Virus record (IMG/VR): IMGVR_UViG_3300032249_000754
Location: 1-36,394 of that record
Origin: a virus
Direction: 5' to 3' (one strand)
Length of the DNA stretch: 36,394 bases
The notes below the pieces were generated by a model. It was not told the origin of the DNA and ran no database searches. It saw only the letters and a list, made by a program, of their open reading frames with translations. This document shows, piece after piece, positions 29,104 through 36,280 of this stretch. The position numbers were made by a program, and so were the translations under genes. Position 1 is the stretch's first letter, and the number at the start of each line of letters is the position of its first letter.

Positions 29104-30765
29104 ATGAGAAATCCTCTGTCTGTTTACCTTATTTGTGGCGGCAATGAAGCCGAATATCTCGAAAGATGCCTTAGCTCCTTCAAGCCCATTGCGAAGGAGT
29201 TTGTTGTTTGCTTGGCTGGGGGGAGCAATCCGACAACCGAAGAGGAGAAAGTTGCACTGGCTCACGGTGCTAGAGTTGTTCATTATAAGAATCAAAGAAC
29301 GGACTGGCCTCATATAGATGACTTTGCCGCCGCAAGGAACACGGCCTTGGATGCTTGTTCCGAGAAGTGGGCAATGTGGGTGGATGCCGATGATGAGATG
29401 CAACCGGGGGCAGAGGCGGTTATTGATGAAGCTATAACTAAGGCAGAGGAAAGGGGCGCACAGCTTATCGCATTTAGGTATTTCGTGGCTAACGCTGGTT
29501 TGATCCCACTAAGGGAGATGGTTTCCTTAAGGGGAAAATGCAAGTGGAAGAATCGGGTTCACGAAATGCTTGTGGCTGAGGATCAGTCAAAGATTTTTGG
29601 CATAGATAAGGTGGTTAGGGTTCACAATCCTAAGGGATACAAAAAGACTTCGGCAGATAGAAATTTTGCAATTCTTAAAGACACCCTAGAGCCAACCCCA
29701 AACGCTCTTTACTATACCCAACAAGAGCATTTTTTAACCCAGAATTGGGCGGACTGCTTAAAGTATGGCAAGTTGGCAATTCAATTTCCAGAGCTAGAGG
29801 ACACGCTTCGATATGATGTTCTTTGCAACATGGGAAGATGCGCCCCCACAGGCGAGGAGAAGCTAAAATATCTTGGGGAGGCTATTGCTATTCAGCCGGA
29901 TCGAAGGGAAGCCCACTATTGGATGGCGGTTGAATATTCTGCAAGGGGGCAATGGGTAAAGGCATGGGGAGCGGCAAGAGCGGCGATGAGTTTACCAAGG
30001 CCAACTGCCCATTACTGGAATTTAGTCGAAGCTATTTATCAATGGCAATCTTTGGACATTTATGAAACTGCCTCTGTTTGTGTAAGTAAAAAAGAGGAGG
30101 CCGAAAAGATTAAGAAGTCAAGACCAGCCCCTAAAATCTCAATCATTCACGCAACCAAAGGAAGGCCGCAGATCGCTTGGCAAAGGAGGCAACAATGGCT
30201 GATGCTGGCAAAAAACCCTCTTGAGATTGAGTGGATTTTTGTTGTCGATCACGATGACCCACAAGATTACACCCCCCATCAAGCCATCCGATGCAATCCC
30301 GGCGGAATCGTGAATGCTTGGAACTATGGAGCAAAACAAGCCAAGGGGGATATCTTGGTTCAAATGTCGGATGACTGGAGCCCGCCGAGGCATTGGGATA
30401 CCCTAATTTCGACCGCTATGGGGGCTACAAATGAAGAGAAAGTTCTGGCAATATCTGATGGGCTTAGAACCGATAAACTCCTTTGTATGGCGATTATGAC
30501 GCAAAAGAGGCTTGAGAAGCAGGGGGGCCATATGTTCGACCCCGATTACCAAGAGAGTGACGGCATCTATTCAGACAATGAATTTACAGAAAGAGCTTAT
30601 GGTGATAGAGTTGTGATTGATGCCAAGCATATTCAATTCAAACACGAAAACCCTCTCTTTACAGGCGGAAAGCCGGATGATCTAATTAAGCACCACAACA
30701 AGCCAGAATTTTATGAGAAAGGAAAAGCCATCTATGAAAAAAGAAAAGCCGCAAATTGGAATTAG
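29104..30765 (+). CDS. Two-domain glycosyltransferase with central TPR-like region, 553 aa
   Basis: ATG 29104 is preferred over TTG 29092. The N-terminal GT-A domain (SVYLICGGNEAEYLERCLSS) has F-A-A-A-R-N (74-79) and D-A-D-D-E (94-98), the metal and sugar-nucleotide site. About 200-330 is helical and repeat-like (YLGEAIAIQPDRREAHYWMA; YSARGQWVKAWGAARAAMSL), a TPR. A second GT-A-like domain starts at 341 (ISIIHATKGRPQIAWQRRQQ) with V-D-H-D-D and S-D-D-W near 422. It probably transfers two sugars. It opens the glycan block. Confidence 0.7.
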   Translation: MRNPLSVYLICGGNEAEYLERCLSSFKPIAKEFVVCLAGGSNPTTEEEKVALAHGARVVHYKNQRTDWPHIDDFAAARNTALDACSEKWAMWVDADDEMQPGAEAVIDEAITKAEERGAQLIAFRYFVANAGLIPLREMVSLRGKCKWKNRVHEMLVAEDQSKIFGIDKVVRVHNPKGYKKTSADRNFAILKDTLEPTPNALYYTQQEHFLTQNWADCLKYGKLAIQFPELEDTLRYDVLCNMGRCAPTGEEKLKYLGEAIAIQPDRREAHYWMAVEYSARGQWVKAWGAARAAMSLPRPTAHYWNLVEAIYQWQSLDIYETASVCVSKKEEAEKIKKSRPAPKISIIHATKGRPQIAWQRRQQWLMLAKNPLEIEWIFVVDHDDPQDYTPHQAIRCNPGGIVNAWNYGAKQAKGDILVQMSDDWSPPRHWDTLISTAMGATNEEKVLAISDGLRTDKLLCMAIMTQKRLEKQGGHMFDPDYQESDGIYSDNEFTERAYGDRVVIDAKHIQFKHENPLFTGGKPDDLIKHHNKPEFYEKGKAIYEKRKAANWN

Positions 30766-30994
30766 GTCAGCCAAAAAAGGCGAAGATGCCAAGGGTATTG
30801 GTATGATTAAATTTGGAAAATCGCGCCCAGACAAAACAAAATATGTGCTTGTTGATATTGAGTATGATGAAAAGGCGGGGAAAGAGCTCTATGAAATTGG
30901 AATGGAATTGCTTGCCAAAGACAAAGAGGCAGTCATCAACTATGTGATTGTTGAGGCCATCAAAAATTCAGTAAAATCAAAATGCAAGAAATAA
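30734..30994 (+). CDS. Small hypothetical protein, 86 aa
   Basis: ATG 30734 follows AAAGGA at good spacing; the frame is open to 30713. The product has a Lys-rich N-terminus, a beta segment (KYVLVDIEYDEKAGKEL) and a helical end. It overlaps the preceding glycosyltransferase by 32 bases and the next gene by 13. Not recognised; the VDIEYDEKAGKELYEIGMEL segment suggests a small alpha/beta fold. Confidence 0.45.
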   Translation: MKKEKPQIGIRSAKKGEDAKGIGMIKFGKSRPDKTKYVLVDIEYDEKAGKELYEIGMELLAKDKEAVINYVIVEAIKNSVKSKCKK

Positions 30995-31581
30995 CCCTTC
31001 AAGACCCATTCGGCCAAGCCCTAGCAAAATACAGCGAGAGGCTTTCCCTTGGGGTTGAGATAGGTGGCGGAACCGGGGACGGCTCCACGCAATGCATCAA
31101 GACAAGGGAATTATTCAGCTTTGAGATTCATCCAGACCGCATAGGCCGACACAAATATAACCTTGACTCAAGACAGGGCGGAATGGCAATCAACTGGCTT
31201 TCCAGCAATCCGATGATGTGGATGAGCCTAAAGGATGTTGAAGATTTTTATAGGACAACCAGAACTAACCTAAATCAATATTGCCTAGAAGAAATTACGG
31301 AATGGCACAAAGAAGATTTTAGGGTTTCTAAAAATTATACTTGGGGGCATCCATCCATTAAAGATGAGGCCGACTTTCTACTATTAGATGGAGGGGCATT
31401 TTCTGGGCGAGCTGATTTTATGGCTTGGTTCCCCAAGGTTAAAGAGGGCGGCATCATCGCTCTAGACGATACAAACGACATTAAGAATTACGGAAATTAT
31501 CAATGGCTAAAAACAGCGGGGCATGATCTTTTATGGGAGGAGCAGTCTTGGAGGAATGGAAGTGCCATCTTTAGGAAATGA
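30982..31581 (+). CDS. Class I SAM-dependent methyltransferase-like protein A, 199 aa
   Basis: Motif I is visible as VEIGGGTGDGST (25-36), with an acidic residue at the end of the next strand (SFEIHPDR). ADFLLLDGGAFSGRADF and GGIIALDDTND fit later strands of the Rossmann fold. The substrate may be a sugar or small phage/host molecule, judging by the glycosyltransferase neighbours. It overlaps the next gene by 4 bases (ATGA). The methylation activity is inferred from the fold. Confidence 0.6.
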   Translation: MQEITLQDPFGQALAKYSERLSLGVEIGGGTGDGSTQCIKTRELFSFEIHPDRIGRHKYNLDSRQGGMAINWLSSNPMMWMSLKDVEDFYRTTRTNLNQYCLEEITEWHKEDFRVSKNYTWGHPSIKDEADFLLLDGGAFSGRADFMAWFPKVKEGGIIALDDTNDIKNYGNYQWLKTAGHDLLWEEQSWRNGSAIFRK

Positions 31582-32123
31582 TCGAGCATATTTATGAAGG
31601 GGAATGCTTCGAGGAAAATTGGTTTACCGATTCCTATGTCTATAAGACCATGGTTCAAAATTGCAGGAACAATGGAGCCATCGTTGAGCTTGGGGCTTGG
31701 AAAGGTAGAAGTTCAGCCTTCCTAGTTGTAGAGGCAAAAAACAAAAGCAAAGACATCCAAGTTCATATTGTGGACACTTGGAAAGGATCACAAGAGCATA
31801 CGGAAAGCATGACGGATGGCTTGTATGAAAAGTTTATTTCAAACATGGCTCCCCTCAATGGCCTTTATCATGCCCACAGAATGACAACCAACGAGGCATC
31901 AAAATTGTTTGAAGATGGCTCCTTGGATGGTGTTTTTATAGATGCCGATCATTCTTATGAGGCAGTAAAGCAAGACATTCAAAACTGGCTACCCAAAATT
32001 AGGGTTGGCGGGATATTGGCTGGGCATGATTATAACTCAACATTCCAAGAGGTAATGAAAGCTGTGAATGAGCTTTTGCATGGGTTTGGGCTTTATGGTC
32101 AATGCTGGATAAAAGTATGTTGA
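31578..32123 (+). CDS. Class I SAM-dependent methyltransferase-like protein B (Methyltransf_24 type), 181 aa
   Basis: VELGAWKGRSS (36-46) is motif I. VHIVDTWKGS and DGVFIDADHSYEAVKQDI, then GGILAGHDY, fit the Methyltransf_24/cephalosporin-hydroxylase-like family often seen in glycan modification clusters. ATG 31578 overlaps the previous stop. The product differs clearly from its neighbour A, so it is not a recent duplicate. Probable role: methylation or modification of a sugar made by the flanking transferases. Confidence 0.65.
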   Translation: MIEHIYEGECFEENWFTDSYVYKTMVQNCRNNGAIVELGAWKGRSSAFLVVEAKNKSKDIQVHIVDTWKGSQEHTESMTDGLYEKFISNMAPLNGLYHAHRMTTNEASKLFEDGSLDGVFIDADHSYEAVKQDIQNWLPKIRVGGILAGHDYNSTFQEVMKAVNELLHGFGLYGQCWIKVC

Positions 32124-32884
32124 CCATCTTCACCATCGTCTTAAATGGCGAGCCATTCATAAGCAAAAAGCTAGAAATTTATCAAAAGCTAACTATCCCT
32201 TGGCAATGGAGGATTGTGGAGGGAGTAAGCAACCCGATCAACTGCACAAGATGGTGCAAGCAAGTTCCCGACAAATGGCACAAGGAATTTCTATCCATAG
32301 ACGGAACGCATGAATATCTGCAAAACCTAAAGCACGATAAGGTTAAAATCTATTCTCAAAACAAGCCCTTCAATGGGAAGATCGAGATGGTAAACAATGC
32401 TCTTAATGGAGTGGATTGCGGGGTGGTTATGGAGCAAGACGCTGACGAATTTTGGACAGAAAAACAGATGGAAGATGTTTACAGGCTTTTGATTGACCGA
32501 ACACCCGGAACCACGGCACAATTTTTTTGCCACTATCATATAGGAAAAAAGGTTGTGGTTTCACGCTCTGGCCTTGGGGCTTATCCTTACGAATGGTATA
32601 GGGCATGGAAATGGGGGGAAGGCATTGAGTTTACCAGCCATGAGCCGCCCATTTTAAATCATCAGCCAATCAGAATCCCAAGGGGAATCACAGAGGAGAT
32701 GGGGCTAGTGTTTGACCACTTTGCCTATTCGACAAAAAGCCAAGTTGAATTTAAAGAAGATTTTTATGGCTATGCAGGGCTTTTAAAATCTTGGGAGGAA
32801 TTACAAAAGACCCATGGCCCTGTTAGGATCAATAGATATTTTGCCCATGTCCAAGACAGGAGCGTTGTTGATGATGCAACCTAA
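32117..32884 (+). CDS. Glycosyltransferase, GT-A type, 255 aa
   Basis: ATG 32117 (MLTIFTIVLNGEPFISKKLE) overlaps the preceding stop; the frame is open to 32102. The GT2-type N-terminus (F-T-I-V-L-N-G-x-x-F-I) and E-Q-D-A-D-E-F-W near residues 105-112 give the D-x-D metal-binding site. The C-terminal part is Tyr/Trp-rich. It would transfer a sugar to a phage glycan or host surface molecule. It overlaps the next gene by 14 bases. Confidence 0.65.
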   Translation: MLTIFTIVLNGEPFISKKLEIYQKLTIPWQWRIVEGVSNPINCTRWCKQVPDKWHKEFLSIDGTHEYLQNLKHDKVKIYSQNKPFNGKIEMVNNALNGVDCGVVMEQDADEFWTEKQMEDVYRLLIDRTPGTTAQFFCHYHIGKKVVVSRSGLGAYPYEWYRAWKWGEGIEFTSHEPPILNHQPIRIPRGITEEMGLVFDHFAYSTKSQVEFKEDFYGYAGLLKSWEELQKTHGPVRINRYFAHVQDRSVVDDAT

Positions 32885-33557
32885 AGTTATAAAATACCAA
32901 CAAAGGCTTGGGGATGTTCTTCAATGCCTCCCCGCCTGTAAATATCTAGCCGACCAAGGGCATGAGGTTTTATTCGATTGCTTCGAACAATATCATGGCG
33001 TGTTTGATTTGGTGTCCTATGCGAAGCCAATGGGTGCAATCCCATTCAATGCAGATATTATTGATCTTGAGGTATGGCCTAATAAATATATTGATTACAG
33101 AAAGAGCAGAAAGACTTGGACTGATTTTGTTTATTCAGACCCAAGGATCAAAGACGCAGACAAAACAAACATTATTCTGGACAGGCTTGGGGAAGAAAAA
33201 GCGGAAGGACTTCCAGAAAAGTATCATCTGATTGCCCCTTTTGGAATTTCTCAAAACACACAGCATAGCCCACTTAAAATCATTCAAGAGGCGGCAAAGG
33301 AATTGGGTAAAGATAATATCATTGTTCTTTGTCCAAGAGATATCCGCATTGAGGGGCTTGCTACCTATACGGCTCCAAGCGTTGAACAAATGGCTAAGGC
33401 TATAAGGGACGCAGACCAATTCTGGGCGATTAACTCATCTCCTATCATTTTGGCCTCTACGGTAAGGCGGGGAAAGGAAAGCAAATTTTGGGGGCAAAAA
33501 GGAGAGTTTGAATCAGACAATGTTCCATTGTTTGAGGGGCTTATAAGGATAGATTGA
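32871..33557 (+). CDS. GT9-like heptosyltransferase-type protein, 228 aa
   Basis: ATG 32871 (or 32874) follows AGGAG at 32858-32862; the frame is open to 32814. The start MMQPKVIKYQQRLGDVLQCL, then PACKYLADQGHEVLFDC, matches the G-D-x-L-x-x-x-P-x-x-x-x-L signature of ADP-heptose:LPS heptosyltransferases. HLIAPFGISQNTQHSP and the D-Q-F-W-A-I-N-S-S-P region near the C-terminus match the second GT-B half. At 228 residues it is shorter than typical (about 320-350). It may act on LPS-like sugars. Confidence 0.6.
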   Translation: MMQPKVIKYQQRLGDVLQCLPACKYLADQGHEVLFDCFEQYHGVFDLVSYAKPMGAIPFNADIIDLEVWPNKYIDYRKSRKTWTDFVYSDPRIKDADKTNIILDRLGEEKAEGLPEKYHLIAPFGISQNTQHSPLKIIQEAAKELGKDNIIVLCPRDIRIEGLATYTAPSVEQMAKAIRDADQFWAINSSPIILASTVRRGKESKFWGQKGEFESDNVPLFEGLIRID

Positions 33558-33562
33558 CATAA
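33554..33562 (+). promoter_or_regulatory. TTGACATAA motif, copy 7
   Basis: The motif contains the stop codon of the GT9-like gene (TGA at 33555-33557) and lies 20 bases before GTG 33574, which opens the connector/tail block. AGGTGG sits 5 bases before that GTG. Confidence 0.5.
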
Positions 33563-33573
33563 GAGGTGGTTTT

Positions 33574-33891
33574 GTGGGCGGGGCTATTTCTACTTCCTAT
33601 TTTGGCAACGACTTGTCTTATGTCATTAACGACCTTTGGACAAGCGTGACAGGGCTTGCCACAAACGCTGTATCTGCCTCTGTCACAGACTTGGCGACTT
33701 CATCGGAGTTGGATGTAGGAGGCGAGGTTTTTAGGATCACACAAAGTCTAGTGGTTTGCGCCGGAGTAATTTCAGCCCCATCAATCGGCGGCTTGGTCAC
33801 TCTAGGTGGCAATGAGAGGATGATTGCGGGCTTTAGCCTGTCTCCAGATGGCATTTCCTACACAATCGATCTTGCCGACATAACCACCTAA
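33574..33891 (+). CDS. Head-tail connector-like protein, 105 aa
   Basis: The GTG start is chosen by its AGGTGG site and the motif upstream. The beta-rich product (MGGAISTSYFGNDLSYVIND) has V-x-G-E-V-F-R-I-T and G-G-L-V-T-L-G-G-N-E-R-M-I-A-G-F segments, reminiscent of gpFII/DUF-type connectors in other phages. Its place between capsid and tail terminator genes fits a connector. The assignment is from position. Confidence 0.45.
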   Translation: MGGAISTSYFGNDLSYVINDLWTSVTGLATNAVSASVTDLATSSELDVGGEVFRITQSLVVCAGVISAPSIGGLVTLGGNERMIAGFSLSPDGISYTIDLADITT

Positions 33892-33895
33892 AGCG

Positions 33896-34312
33896 ATGGC
33901 CTCAATTGAAAGAGAGGTCGAAAATGGGCTTCTTAATGCCGTTTCTGGCATAACTGGCGTTAATCCATACACAAGCGAACGAGGATCGCCAAGAACGCTC
34001 CCAAGCCTAGTTGCCCAAGCCCAGATAGGGTCAGAACTTCTGGGGCCGTTTACAGGGGTTTTTAGCGTCCCTGCGACCATTACCTACACGGCGAGGGCTG
34101 ATGGCAACACAAAGCAACTATTCGATCAAAAATTCCAAAGCATAATGGCAGAGCTTTACAGAGACCCAGACTTAGCTTCCTACATGACCAATGTGACCAG
34201 TTGCAAAATCTTTGTTGCCAAAGTCACCGGGGAAAGCCCCCAAGTGATAGCAACAAATAGGACTTGGGCCAAAACCATTACGCTAGACATAAACGCCACC
34301 TATAAGCAATGA
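33896..34312 (+). CDS. Tail terminator-like protein, copy A
   Basis: The 138-residue product shares an aligned pattern with the next gene: (G/S)-G-x-N-x-Y-T-x-x-R, L-L-G-x-(F/Y)-T-G-(V/L)-(F/Y), a helix with F-(D/E)-x-x-(F/Y)-x-x-I-(M/F), and a late strand (R-(T/A)-W-x-(K/R)-x-(I/L)-T-L-(D/N)-I). It is the size of gpU/gpZ tail completion proteins and follows the connector-like gene, where such proteins lie. Overlap with copy B is 4 bases (ATGA). Confidence 0.5.
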   Translation: MASIEREVENGLLNAVSGITGVNPYTSERGSPRTLPSLVAQAQIGSELLGPFTGVFSVPATITYTARADGNTKQLFDQKFQSIMAELYRDPDLASYMTNVTSCKIFVAKVTGESPQVIATNRTWAKTITLDINATYKQ

Positions 34313-34800
34313 ATCAATCCACCCCATTTGAGGTTGAAGATGCGTTGGCAAGGCTTATTGAGGACTATTCTGGCCTCAATGCCTATACAACGAATAGGAC
34401 AGGCAAAAGGCTATTCCCTTATGTGACTATTTCGGCAACTATCAATGGACAGCTTTTGGGAAACTATACAGGGCTATATGACCTAACCGTGGCGGTCAAT
34501 TATAGCGATACGGCATCCAAGACCACCCAAGAAAATTTTGATTCTGAATACTGCCAAATCTTTGAGTCTCTATACGAGGAAACCCCAACCCTAGCCGCCA
34601 AGATTCAAAATAGAATCATCAACACAAAGGTATATATGGCTAGGATAACGAGCCAAGCCCCAACCATAAGAACAGACAAAAGGGCTTGGCAGAGGGGATT
34701 GACTCTCAATATCTTTGCAACCCCGCAAGAGGACGAAGATGGCCTGAGAAACTATGACTTTAGCGACCAGCTTAATAGTTTTTACATTGCCACAATTTAA
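34309..34800 (+). CDS. Tail terminator-like protein, copy B
   Basis: The 163-residue paralogue of the preceding gene begins MNQSTPFEVEDALARLIEDY. It has the same Tyr-Thr-x-x-Arg and L-L-G-N-Y-T-G-L-Y elements and a conserved R-A-W-Q-R-G-L-T-L-N-I strand. About 25 extra residues at the C-terminus (ATPQEDEDGLRNYDFSDQLN) are unique. One of the pair is probably the tail terminator (gpU role) and the other the completion protein (gpZ role); I cannot say which is which. Confidence 0.5.
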   Translation: MNQSTPFEVEDALARLIEDYSGLNAYTTNRTGKRLFPYVTISATINGQLLGNYTGLYDLTVAVNYSDTASKTTQENFDSEYCQIFESLYEETPTLAAKIQNRIINTKVYMARITSQAPTIRTDKRAWQRGLTLNIFATPQEDEDGLRNYDFSDQLNSFYIATI

Positions 34801-34816
34801 CAAAGGAACCTAGAAA

Positions 34817-36277
34817 ATGGCTCTTCCAATTTTAGACGGCAACCAGTCAGCAACCACCCTCTCAACCATTGTGACGGGGGGGCAACATATTCCAGCCCAT
34901 ACAGTTGTGTCTTTGGGTTCCCAAGCCATCACAGATATGCGGAGTGCAGTTAGCGGGAGCGTTGTTTCAATCTCTAACTTCCCCAACTCCCAATCTACCA
35001 CTTTCGGGGCAGTTACTGGAAGCGTGTCAGTTCTAAATTTCCCCACCTCTCAGGCAGTAACCTTTGGGGCTACAACTGGGAATGTCTCAATTCTTAATTT
35101 CCCAGCTTCGCAGGCCGTTACATTTTCAAACCTAGCCCTCACCGATACGCAGCTCCGAGCAAGCGCGGTGACGATTGGCGGGACGGTCACGGCAAATCTT
35201 GCAAATGTTGTAACAACTGATTTATATTCGATTTCAAGTGCAGTTAAAGTAACAGGGGCGGATGGAAAAGGGCTTATACTTGGCGGGTTAAGCATTTCAG
35301 GATTCCCCGAAAATGTTTATGAGGGAGGGGCAATCCCTGTTCGTGGGTTAGACGAAATGGATGTCCCCATCTCCGGCACGGTCACGGCGAATGTATTGGC
35401 AGGTCAATACACAACCATCACATCTGGCTCAGTGACAGTTGGTTCAAATTCTGGCTTAATAGACATTTCCTCGTATCCAAACGGCGCAGTATTTTCTGTT
35501 GAAGCTCAACCAACTGGAGGAGCAAACGGCGTATATAAAATTCAACATATAAATGAATTTGGTTTTGGTGCAACCGATATTTCCGTAACAAATATTTTTA
35601 CGCAAACATCTGCAATAAACATTTCTGCTGTTGGCACTTATTCTTTTAGAAAGAATCAATTTGTTACACATCTTAGATTTACTTATGTAAGTGGCACTGG
35701 AAGTATTGCAGTATATAAAATTCGTGCATTTAGCGAATCTTATTGGAATCAAACTATTCCTGTCAGCATTTCGTCCGTCACCATCGGCAACACAGTCACC
35801 GTTGGCTCTCTCCCAGCCATCTCCGGCACGGTCACGGCAAATAATTTATCTCAAGATATTTATGACGGAGCAAATGATTGGAAGCTAACTAGGTCAGCTA
35901 TACATTTAAGCGTTGGCGGGGGGGAGTGGCAAGCAGTCGGGGGTGAAGATGGAGCAGAAAACCCCATCCCCATCTCCGGCACCGTCACGGTCGGAGCCAT
36001 GCCCTCCGGCGCACTGACCACCCGCTTCGGCTCCGTCACCACGGCCAACACCGCCCAGCTGACCAGTGCGGTGACTAACACTTCCCGCAAATATCTCCTA
36101 GTCCAAAACATCGCCACTAGCGCCGTGACGATCGGGATCGGCTTTGCCCCCACGACCACCCAAGGCATCCAGTTAACCGCCGGAGCGGGGCTGACCTTCG
36201 ATGCGTTTTGCCCGACCGGCGGGGTATGGTGGCTGTCGTCCACCACAGGATCGAATTTCTCGATCTTGGAAGGTTAG
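34817..36277 (+). CDS. Repeat-rich fibre/spike-like protein, 486 aa
   Basis: AAAGGAACC precedes ATG 34817. Residues 50-109 hold three 20-residue repeats (VSVLNFPTSQAVTFGATTG type), followed by several I-S-G-T-V-T-(A/V) units at about 185, 335 and 385. A more complex beta domain (FSVEAQPTGGANGVYKIQHI) and a C-terminal beta module (RKYLLVQNIATSAVTIGIGF; GVWWLSSTTGSNFSIL) follow. It looks like an extended beta-structured tail or head fibre. It lies between the tail terminator-like genes and a fibre gene. Confidence 0.6.
   Translation: MALPILDGNQSATTLSTIVTGGQHIPAHTVVSLGSQAITDMRSAVSGSVVSISNFPNSQSTTFGAVTGSVSVLNFPTSQAVTFGATTGNVSILNFPASQAVTFSNLALTDTQLRASAVTIGGTVTANLANVVTTDLYSISSAVKVTGADGKGLILGGLSISGFPENVYEGGAIPVRGLDEMDVPISGTVTANVLAGQYTTITSGSVTVGSNSGLIDISSYPNGAVFSVEAQPTGGANGVYKIQHINEFGFGATDISVTNIFTQTSAINISAVGTYSFRKNQFVTHLRFTYVSGTGSIAVYKIRAFSESYWNQTIPVSISSVTIGNTVTVGSLPAISGTVTANNLSQDIYDGANDWKLTRSAIHLSVGGGEWQAVGGEDGAENPIPISGTVTVGAMPSGALTTRFGSVTTANTAQLTSAVTNTSRKYLLVQNIATSAVTIGIGFAPTTTQGIQLTAGAGLTFDAFCPTGGVWWLSSTTGSNFSILEG
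34964..35143 (+). repeat. Three 60-bp tandem repeats in fibre-like gene
   Basis: Units begin at 34964, 35024 and 35084 and encode 20 residues each with a conserved N-F-P-x-S-Q-x-x-T-F core. DNA identity is partial, so the duplication is older than the one at 7782. A related 19-base string around ATCTCCGGCACGGTCACGG recurs near 35370, 35819 and (one change) 35971. Confidence 0.8.
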
Positions 36278-36280
36278 TTT

